Positions 55,680-64,000 of a stretch of 64,000 bases of DNA are shown piece by piece. The translations under genes and the position numbers were made by a program. Numbering within the stretch: the first letter of the stretch is position 1; the number at the start of each line of letters is the position of its first letter. The stretch lies in the NCBI GenBank assembly GCA_949751835.1, contig CATKHK010000053.1, positions 62,001 to 126,000 of the forward strand, given 5' to 3'. A model generated the notes under the pieces. That model saw nothing but the letters and a program-made list of their open reading frames with translations. It was not told the DNA's origin and searched no databases. The stretch is from Blepharisma japonicum. Its lineage: Eukaryota; Ciliophora; Heterotrichea; Heterotrichida; Blepharismidae.

Positions 55680-55720
55680 TTATTGATTTTTGAGAAAGGT
55701 TAATTACCTTAGAGGCTAAT
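55680..55720 (-). promoter_or_regulatory. Solitary copy of the AAGGT...ACCTT element
   Basis: On the minus strand CTAAGGTAATTAACCTTTCT then CAAAAATCAATAAATC matches the block after the stop codons of the secreted family, 33 kb from the nearest family member. The 5-bp stem is preserved and only the loop differs. No family coding sequence lies nearby. It may be a displaced relic or a wider 3'-end signal. Confidence 0.45.
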
Positions 55721-55954
55721 TATTCATAATAAGCAAAATAAAATAATTATAAAATTATAGAGAGATAATTTGAAAATTTGAAATTATTTGTCCTTTGATA
55801 ATAACAATTTTATTATAGTTATAAAAATCATTTTTCATAAAATTATCTTATCATAATAAAAAATTATTAAAGTGGTTTTTATTCTAATTAATATTATATA
55901 TATCCTTCAGAGTGTAATAAATTCATAATAAAATTATTTCTTAATTAGGGAAGC

Positions 55955-57928
55955 ATGACTTTTGAATTCTTCAAAGAAAATATAATAAATAATAAAATAA
56001 TGTCAAAATATTCTAACAATTTTGTAGGATCTAATAGCCAAGGCAGAGCAGTAAAATCGTCTAAACAAGAAAGAGAAAGCTTAACTTGCCTATTCTGCAA
56101 AAATGAGCCTGCAAAATTCTTTGATTCACAAGTGACTTTTATGGCTTATTGTAGGTTTTGCTCTTCCCAGCTTGACACTTCAAGTTTTATAAACTTAGAA
56201 ACAACATCTTTGGAAAATACAATTCGCAATGCTGTTTTATCTTTATTTAAGTCGCACAAAAAATCTTTATGTCCAGAAAGAAGAAAGTGAATTATGCAAA
56301 CTTTGCCAAAAACCAACAAAGAAATGCTAGAAGTCTATCATTGACTGAACACTTATGCATCAGATAATCTAAAATGCGTTAGTCATCCTTGAATTGCTGC
56401 AGAAACTATAGATTTAGGGAAAATGGCGCTTTTTTGTGCTTATTGCTCAAGAGATTATCCAGATCTTTTACCAATTGATGGGAATTATAAAACAACAATT
56501 CAGCAGGCTGCCATTCAGGTTATTGGAACTTCTGATATTGGAATGCTAAATAAATTTATCTTGAGATTTATGCAAACCAGAGAAGTCCAAAATCTTAACA
56601 GCTTGATTATAGAAGTTCGAGACATTATTTATAATACTTCAGAAATAAAGATTTCAGCAGACTCCAGATGCCAAATCTGTCTTAAAAAATTAGGGTTTGG
56701 GGATAAAACACCTATAAGATTGCCATGTGAAAATGTAATGCACGTTATTTGCTATCAGTGTCTAAAAGAATCACCTTATCAATGCTGCTCATTGGATTCC
56801 CAGGTTTATTCATCGAATTTTACATTTGAGCATTTCCTGCAAAAATACGATCTTCCGTTATGCTGTCAAGGAAATTGCTTTTTCAACACACAGAGCAAGA
56901 AACCTTATAAACTCCCATGCTATCATTACATATGCCTTGAGTGTAAAAATGCTGCTGAAATCCCAAATGATTTCCAATGTCGAAAATGCTATTTCCGAGA
57001 TGACCTTAATAATGCCAAGTTAGATCAAAAACTGATGAATAATTTAACCTTTATAGAAGTAAATTGTGAGGACCACAATGAAAAAGCTGTATCATTTTCT
57101 TCTTATGGTTTAAAATTTTACTGTAAGGACTGCACAAGAAAAGACAATAGAATACCTTGTAAAGCTACGAGATCTTTAAAATTAATTGAAGATGTCTTAG
57201 AAAGTGCGTTTTCTTGCATTTATGAAAAATTGCCTGTTTTCAACTCTACATATCCTGCAGTTTTAAAAAGTAAAATCAACGACTTTAAAGTACTTTCTTT
57301 TCAAGAGAAAATTCAGACTTTATCGCTTATGTCTTTGTCATCAAGCAATTTCTCATTGCTTTTTGATATCAAAGATTCAATTGAGACTTTAAAACTTGGA
57401 AGAACCCGCTCAAGCTACTATCTTATTAAAAAGAGATATGAGAGGTTTAGAGAAATTTATCCCTTGTATTGGCCTTCTTTAAAATCATGGGTAGTTGAAG
57501 AAAATCAAGCCAACGCTATTACGCTTAAATCATCAAAATATACGATTTTATATGGGCTATTATTAGGAGGTAGAAGCGACTCCTCTGAAACTTATATAAA
57601 GCAGATCAGTATTACAAAATCGAAGAAAACAACAGCTGGGCTGATCTTTTTATTTGAATTTTTTGAAAAAATTAGTAATAAAGTAAATGAAGTTAGCTTT
57701 CCAAATGAAATTTTAATGGAGCCAAATATTGATTATACAATATCTGTTGTGCTTACTCCTGGAAGATACTTCAATGGCAAGCCAGCATCTTTGGTTTATT
57801 CAGTTGATGAAAAAAATGTGATATTGTTTGAAGTAAGCGAACCTACGTATGAAATGCCTTTTAGATATGGAGGGAATAATAGGATTGGAGGACCAATTTT
57901 AGGGTTTATCTATTCAACTTTTGAATAA
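55955..57928 (+). CDS. RING / B-box-like zinc-finger protein, 657 aa
   Basis: One frame with TGA read as Trp at 56288-56290 and two more codons before 56423 (YHWLNTY, SHPWIAA). The first 110 residues have a zinc-finger-like part (CLFCKNEP...CRFC). A RING finger lies at about 239-275 (CQICLKKLGFGDK, LPCENVMHVICYQC). A second Cys/His cluster follows (LPCYHYICLECK, CRKC), and then a B-box-like part (CEDHNEKAV...FYCKDC). The last 140 residues are beta-rich and may be a PHR-like domain; that part is weak. The order RING then B-box suggests a TRIM-like E3 ubiquitin ligase. A start at 55999 is possible too. Splitting at TGA gives two false genes. Confidence 0.8.
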
Positions 57929-58045
57929 CCAAAAATAGAAATTAATATCATTTAAATTGCAATTCTTGATAATTGAAATTGATTTTTCCTTTAGATTTAA
58001 AGTTTCTTTAGATCAAAAACATTAAATTATTCTTAAAATTTAAAT

Positions 58046-59117
58046 ATGAATAACTTTTTGCTCCAACTATCTGAAGTAACAGACCCTCTGCAAATTTCCG
58101 CATTAAATTTATCATCTAAACAAATCTCTTCATTTTCAGCTCTAAAACGCTTCGAAAGGCTTGTAAACACCATATAGGTAGATTTGGATATATCTAAATT
58201 GCAAATAATTACACTTCCATCTGAACTTTTAAATCTGGATTCTTTAAACTCTCTTAAATGTACCAATAACCCCTTAAAAGAGACTTGGCCTTTACCTTTA
58301 AATTTATTGATCTTAGATTTATCCAATAACGATTTAAGCAGACTCTCTTTTGGAAGAATGCCATGGCTTGAAACATTGATTATTTCAAATAATCGAATTA
58401 TTGACATAAGTGCTTTATCTCAATTACCTTCTCTAAAGTATTGTTACGCATCTTCAAACTGCATAGAATCCCTCCATTCTTTATCATCATTGAATATCAT
58501 AGAGCTCGACATCTCCGAAAACAACCTAAAATCCTCCGAATCATTAAGACCTATAATGCATTCAATTTGTGCAGTTTTTATATTTGGAAACCCTTTTTAT
58601 AAGTAAAAGTCTAAATAGGCCCCGATTTCCTGTTCCTCCAATTCTATGTGAGTTTAAAAGTAATGGAAAAGGACTCTTTTTTAGAAACGTTGAAAATATG
58701 CCAAAATCAAGTTTAATTCAAAAGAAAAATAAAATTACTAATAAGGAAGAGGACTGGAGAAGAGCCAAACGAGAATTAGAAGAAGTCAAAGAATTAAATA
58801 ATCTTTTATTTCAAAAGGTAAAAGATTTAGAAAAAATTTGTATGGAGAATCCGAATGAGAGTAGAAAAGAAATTGAAGAGCTGAAGGAAAAACAAAGAGA
58901 AATAGAAAATATGGCCTATGAAGATTGAAGAAGTGGCGTTGAGAGGTATAATAGTGCAAGATATGAGATTAAAAATGAATTGAAGACGGTGAAAAGGATA
59001 ATGCCAAACGAAATGATTAGCAAATTGGAAATTATGAATACAAGTGCAGAATATTATTTGAGAGGGCAGGAATTTTTGAATTCAAGATTCAAAAATATAC
59101 TCAATTCGTTGCAGTAA
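58046..59117 (+). CDS. Leucine-rich repeat plus coiled-coil protein, 346 aa
   Basis: Three exons: 58046-58162, 58178-58602 and 58619-59117. Introns are 15 nt (GTAAACACCATATAG) and 16 nt (GTAAAAGTCTAAATAG), and TGA at 58926-58928 is Trp. The spliced frame is exactly 346 codons plus TAA. Residues 1-180 hold six or so LRRs (LLILDLSNNDLSRLSF, LETLIISNNRIIDISALSQL, NIIELDISENNLKSSESL) with the cap GNPFYK. Then come a proline-rich link and about 150 residues of coiled coil (EEDWRRAKRELEEVKEL). LRR plus coiled coil is common in basal-body and ciliary proteins (LRRCC1, CEP97), but I cannot assign an orthologue. Confidence 0.85.
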
Positions 59118-59159
59118 TGGAACTTTAAAGATTTTGATAAAATTTAATCAAGTGTTTAG

Positions 59160-59890
59160 CTTACTTGTAGAGTTTCCCACTTTCCAATTGATTTCTTAAT
59201 AATTGTAAAAGAGTTGGCTTTACCATATTTCTTCTTTGGCTTACCTCAATAGCTTTCAATCATGCTTACTGCGCCTCCAAATCTGCCCATTAACTCTTAT
59301 ATTGATTCTAATAGAGCACATAAGGATAAACCAGGTTTTATTTTCTGTTCTGGATGTCACTAGCCGATTTAATCCATTATTAAATTTAATATTCAGATAT
59401 AAATGGAAAGCTGCTCCTACTCTATATATTTTTATTCAAAGTATGTGCAACTGTGAGCAATATTCAGGCTATTTCTCTATTGAAATATAATATCATGCAT
59501 ATTTAAACCCGTTTTAAGACTCATGATATCACTGAAATAGATCTTATTAAAGAGATTGACGTATAATAAATAATGAAATTACCACAATTCAAGGAAAGCA
59601 TATCCTTTATCAGGAAGAATTACTGCTTGATAGCTACTTATTCATTTGGGATTGATGAATAGCAATTCACTTGTAGAATAAATTCTTATGAAAAGCAGTT
59701 ATACTATTCATTTTGTATGGTATTTTTCCTTGTCCTTAAATTATACAATTTATTTTTAATAGCTGCACTGCAACCATCATTTATTGATCAACAACTGCAA
59801 TGTCTCAGTTTCCTTCAATATTAGTTAATGAGATTCAACCCTTGGAAGAGTACATATTATTCGCTTCACAATTCCTCTATAATTCATAAA
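59160..59890 (-). pseudogene. Decayed partial copy of the kelch/GCC gene (3' half)
   Basis: On the minus strand it matches the last part of the neighbouring gene at 60098-63552. The segment 59250-59500 aligns with about 60270-60540, including the equivalent of NNGLNGLV and the hydrophobic C-terminal span. The segment 59600-59720 aligns with about 60610-60720. Many stops and indels break it. It is a tandem duplicate of the 3' end, now dead, immediately downstream of the parent. Confidence 0.65.
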
Positions 59891-60097
59891 AAAAGTTGGC
59901 ATTGCAAAGTCTCTTTTAAACTGCATATAATTTACCTGCCGATAGCACAACCAAAGACATAAGAAACTTTTAGAAAAAGAAGAAGGAACTAATACTCCTA
60001 AACATTATCTTGCCCAATGATTTAAGCTAGTTCTTAAAAGAAAAAATATATTGTAAATTTATCCCAAATTGTTATTACAAGAGTTATGATAATATTC
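59891..60097. other. Spacer between the kelch gene and its relic
   Basis: AT-rich. It may contain unalignable remains of the duplicate. Confidence 0.4.
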
Positions 60098-63000
60098 TTA
60101 AAAAAAATTGAACTTCAAAAAAGGATTTATTTTTGACATTGAATCAATTGATCTTGTAAGTTTGGTATGATTAAACTGATTTCTAATTTTATTACCTTTT
60201 TCAATAATAATTGTAGGATTATCTTCCTCAAGCCCTTCTTCTATTTCTTTCCAGCATCCTTCAATAAAGCTCATCACTCCTCCAACACCTCCCATTAACC
60301 CAAAAATAGATCCCAATAGCACACTCAACAAAGTTAATCAAGTTTGTCCTTGTTTCCTTGTGGTAACAAGTCCGTTTAAGCCATTATTAAACTGAAGATT
60401 CAAATACAAATTATAAGCAAGTCCCATTCTAAATAGTATTTACTCATAAGTATGAAATTGTGAGCCATAATCTGGGCTTTGCTCTACAGAAATATGATAT
60501 CCTGTGTAAGATCTATCTTTGTGGGATTCCTGGAATCACTACAGTAAGGTTTACAGAAGGAATTGACGCAAAATGCACTGTGGTTGGTTTAAAGCCAAGA
60601 AAAACATAGCCTGGATTTGGAAGTATAATAGTACGATAGCTGCTTACCTCGTCAGGGATTGATGAGGTAGAATTAACTTGTATAATAAACCCTGAAGTAA
60701 ACGCGTTTGTATATACCATTTCATAAGAGATTTCTCCTTGGCTTTGTATTTGGCAGTTTTTGCATTTGATTATTACGTTACAATCTCTGTTATTTAATTC
60801 ACAACTCATTTCGGACCAATTTCCGTCTATGTTGCTAAATGAAATGTGGATTTCAGAGGAGCAAGCATGATTGACTAAACAGTTCCCCCCGTAATTAATA
60901 AAAGTAGTTGAAACCACAAAATCTCCTGTATACTAAATAATAATTACCTTGGATATATCTTGAGAAAGCACAACAAGAGGAACCAAGCTTTTTTGCTCTG
61001 TAATATTGTCTAATTTAAAAGTGATTATACTATCAGAAACCAATATAATTGCTAAAATTACAAAAATAATCGAAAAGAATCCTCCTATTTTTGTTTTCGT
61101 CAAAATCATCGAAACATCCATCAAATGATTGTGGTTTGAGGTATATATATCAATTCTTGATAAAATTGACATAAAAAACATCAAAATGCATATAATCAAG
61201 ACACATCCAAATAATCCAAACGTTAAATTTACAATAAGAATAGTTTTGTCGAGTTTGTCTTGATCAGCTTTATATAAAGGAGGCTGGATAGACAAGTCAG
61301 TGAGTGAAAAGACCTCTCTTTCAAAAGTAATGCTGCCTGCCTTACATTCTGCAGAGTGAGGGCAATTTAGACAAAGGGGAGCACCTTCAATCGAATTATA
61401 AGTTCCTTCCTCACATGGATAGCATAGAACTCTTGATGCAGAGCCATAAATTTGGTTGAAAAATCCTTCCAAACAATTAGTACATGCAGAATTTCCATAA
61501 CTATCAGAATAAGTTCCAGGAGGGCATAATAAGCATTCATTATTGTGCTTATAAGTTCCTGGACTGCATTCCCAATAGCAGCTTTCTATATCGTCGCAGT
61601 CACTTTGTAAATGAATCCTAAAAAACTTATTTGAAGGTACTTCATATCTTAAAAGTTCTCCTAAGACTGTTGCTCCTCCATGAATATAAATGTGATCCTT
61701 CAAATAGCAGGAAGCAAAGCCAAAAGTATAGTCAGGAATTTGACCTATTTTAACAAATTCAGTTGTGGTCAAGTTAACGTAAAAAATATCCTTACTAAGG
61801 TACCTTCCAAACATATTCCCTCCAAAGACTAAAATCCTGTCATCTAATTTTAAAGCACCTGCTTTGCTTCTAATTCACTGCAAATTATTAGAATTGTAAT
61901 AAATTGTTTTCCAAGTTTTGCTTGTTAAATTATAGCTAAAAATTTCATTAGATGAATTTTCTCCATCATATTCTCCGTAATATATATAAAATAAATTGTT
62001 TACAATTTTGCATGAGGCATAATACAAAGCTCCTGGCCCTTGTGGATTACTTGAGTCAAGAAGAGTATAAGTATTTTTGCTTATGTCGAGTAGTCACAAT
62101 TCATCAGAAGGGCCAGAAGCTGTCATGCCTCCATATAAAATAATTAGTGACTCTATAGCTGCTAAACAAGCTCCTTCTCTTGGACTTGGAGGCGAGGTTG
62201 GGTTTTGCACAAAATACCATTGTGAAGTGCCAATATGGAACATATACAAATCATTCAAATATCCTGAATTTCCATGCCCACCTCAGACTGCTATAACTCC
62301 TGAGTTTTCAGCTGAAGCAAATCCATACCTTGGTGATGGTGCATTTCCTGCAGCTTCAATGCTTTTCCATTTCTCATTAATTGTATCATAAGCTCAAAAA
62401 TCATTAAATAATTCTCCACTTTCTCCTAAGCCTCCAAACAAGTAAAGTTTTTCGCCTATTGGATGCATAGTATGAAGCATTCGGGCGCTTGGAGATAGAT
62501 TTTCATCATAATACCCATATTGAGTTGGCGGAGATACAGATAAATCAAATATTCAAAAAGCATTGTGAAAGCCTTCTTCTTTAAAGCCAGCAAAAATATA
62601 AAGTTTTGATTCAAATAGTGTAAATCCGTAATCATTGTTTGATAAATTGACTTCATCTATTTTGTATCAATTATGATTTGTATCAGATAGATTTATTTTA
62701 TATCATTCAGAATTTTGGTCATTTAATTTCATTGATCAGCCAGATAGCATATAGAGATGAGTGCTAAAAATAATGCAGCCATGCAAATATCTGCTTGTAT
62801 ATGTTTTTGAAGAAGAGATATTGACTCATGCTGAAAGATCTAAATCGTATTTATAAAATCCATCAATATATGGATTTACTTCTAAAGGAGCTTGTCCTCC
62901 TGCAATATATAAGGCTTTGTTGTAATAAGCCATGCAAGGACTTTCTAATTTTGGAGGTATGTCGCCGTTACTTGGCATCATTGTTCACACCCAGCTGCCT

Positions 63001-63552
63001 GTATCAAGCCTATATAATTTTTACACATATAAATGATTGTCAAATCCTATAGAAGACGACCCACCAAAAACAGCGAATTTCACGACCCCATTTTCTGTTC
63101 AGGAACTATACCCAAAATTAACCCTGGGTAGCGGGATATCTCCAGTTGCTGAAATTTTGGTTCAAGTTAGTCTAATTGCATGGAAGCTTCATATATCATT
63201 TAACGGGCCATAAGTACTCATCCCTCCAAAGATATAAAATAGGTAACTATCTTGATTATTTCATGACCCTCCTCCATACCTACCAACTAATTTGAATTTT
63301 ACCAGGATAAAATGAATCTAAAGGAACGAGCTTTGACCATGTTTCATTATTTGTCTGGAAAGCCCAGATATCATTGAAAACATCAATTGGGCTTTGCAAG
63401 CCTCCATAAGAGAGTGTAAGATTTAAATTTGGGAAGCTCTGCATTAATGGTAGCATTCTTTTATCAGGTGGAGGATTTGTTGATGGGATTCTTTCAATTA
63501 AAAGTGATAAAGAATTCTTGATGAAGAGTAGGATAAAGAAATAAACTATCAT
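60098..63552 (-). CDS. Kelch-repeat / GCC2-GCC3 membrane protein, 1125 aa
   Basis: Five introns: 63287-63302 (16 nt), 63010-63024 (15), 60933-60947 (15), 60539-60554 (16), 60429-60443 (15). After removal the frame is exactly 1126 codons with stop. About sixteen Trp are TGA, mostly at the W of kelch motifs (NDIWSFH, DFWAYD, ELWLLD). Order: signal peptide (MIVYFFILLFIKNSLSLL), about ten kelch units (IFGGMSTYGPLNDIW, LFGGLGESGELFND), and two or three Cys-rich GCC units (CSPGTYKHNNECLLCPPGTY). Two membrane spans follow (VNLTFGLFGCVLIICILMFF, FSIIFVILAIILVSD), then a loop and a third hydrophobic stretch near the C terminus (LLGSIFGLMGGVGGVM). A surface receptor role is inference. Confidence 0.85.
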
Positions 63553-63851
63553 TATTTAATATTATTTTATTAAATTCTAAGAAACTTGAAAGTAAGCTAA
63601 ACTTGTAAAGATATGTATCAATAGAGTCTTAACAATTAATAAACAATTGATTTATATCAAAGTATTAAATTTTGAATTTGAGGTATGGAAAAATTGGTAG
63701 TTTCAAAATAAATGCAACCGAAATTCCATTTATAAGATAAGTTTATTAATTTTGATTTTCTTTCATAATTTAAAATTATGATTAAATTACTCTTTAAATG
63801 ATAATTATTAAATCTTATTAAGCGCTGATGTGCGAAGCAAGCTTTAAGTTT
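63553..63851. other. Spacer / promoter of the kelch gene
   Basis: AT-rich, 299 bp between the kelch gene start and the end of the next minus-strand frame. No specific site is identified. Confidence 0.4.
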
Positions 63852-64000
63852 TTATATATAGCTACGAGTTAAAGGAGAATCAGAAATTGAATACGTGTAA
63901 TCTCGTTTAGTCTGCGATGTCTCAAGTGGTAACTCTTCATAGGATTGGAAAATTATTTTTGAATTATTCTTTGCAATTGCAAAAGGCGATTTTTGTAAAT
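63852..64000 (-). CDS. 3' end of a further gene (partial)
   Basis: The minus strand is open from the window edge to TAA at 63852-63854, about 49 codons. Its translation reads like protein (LQKSPFAIAKNNSKIIFQSY, then PLETSQTKRDYTYS). Length and composition are only suggestive at this base composition. It would lie upstream of, and on the same strand as, the kelch gene. Confidence 0.35.
   Translation of the reverse strand, partial: LQKSPFAIAKNNSKIIFQSYEELPLETSQTKRDYTYSISDSPLTRSYI

Noticed and set aside
58033-58407. Minus-strand ORF opposite the LRR gene
   Set aside because: It is the antisense of an LRR exon. The plus-strand gene splices to an exact frame with two tiny introns.
1-64000. Telomere ends, CRISPR arrays or rRNA
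   Set aside because: No CCCTAACA-type runs, no spaced direct repeats of CRISPR type and no rRNA-like segments were found.

Overview
The window looks like somatic-type nuclear DNA of a heterotrich ciliate, most like Blepharisma. Two observations point there. First, UGA must be read as tryptophan: it falls at invariant Trp positions in a MYB protein, a WD40 protein, a TPR protein and kelch repeats, while every reading frame ends in TAA or TAG. Second, introns are only 15 or 16 nt long (one possible GC-AG case), with a GTAAAA...TATAG-like consensus, and removing them restores frame exactly. The genome is AT-rich with very short spacers between genes. Stentor shares the tiny introns but uses the standard code, so Blepharisma or a close relative fits better. 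The genus is an inference.

Region 1 (about 1-22.3 kb) is a duplication-rich, gene-poor block. It holds seven copies or relics of one secreted protein family (signal peptide, LamG-like domain, Cys-rich segment, beta-rich C terminus). Three are intact (3002-4403, 10380-11784, 18441-19851), one has a premature stop and runs off the window, two lack their 5' ends, and one is a decayed relic. Between them lie histone H3 pseudogenes, relics of an ABCC-type transporter, a duplicated membrane-protein relic, an inverted repeat more than 4 kb across, and a 128-bp TAG-flanked insertion.

Region 2 (22.4-38.6 kb) is compact and ordinary: two lysine-rich ORFs, a WD40 protein, a SANT/MYB-like protein, a probable mitochondrial protein, a QueD/PTPS-family enzyme, a coiled-coil protein, a serine carboxypeptidase, a dead DHHC acyltransferase, an eEF1A lysine methyltransferase, dynein regulatory complex subunit 2, a 604-aa unknown, a three-repeat MYB and a TPR protein.

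Region 3 (39.3-52.8 kb) is one gene with a single 15-nt intron. It encodes about 4,501 residues: signal peptide, short Cys repeats, Ig/Calx-beta-like domains, several dozen GCC2/GCC3 (ephrin-receptor-like) repeats, one membrane span and a coiled-coil tail of about 900 residues. Region 4 (53.7-64 kb) has an adenosine/adenine deaminase-family protein, a small LRR-like protein, a RING/B-box protein, an LRR plus coiled-coil protein with two introns, and a 1125-aa kelch + GCC2/GCC3 membrane protein with five introns, next to a decayed copy of its own 3' half.

The most striking content is surface-protein biology: a 4.5-kilo-residue receptor-like protein, a kelch/GCC membrane protein and a recently expanded secreted Cys-rich family. 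No telomeric repeat, CRISPR array, rRNA or convincing tRNA was seen.
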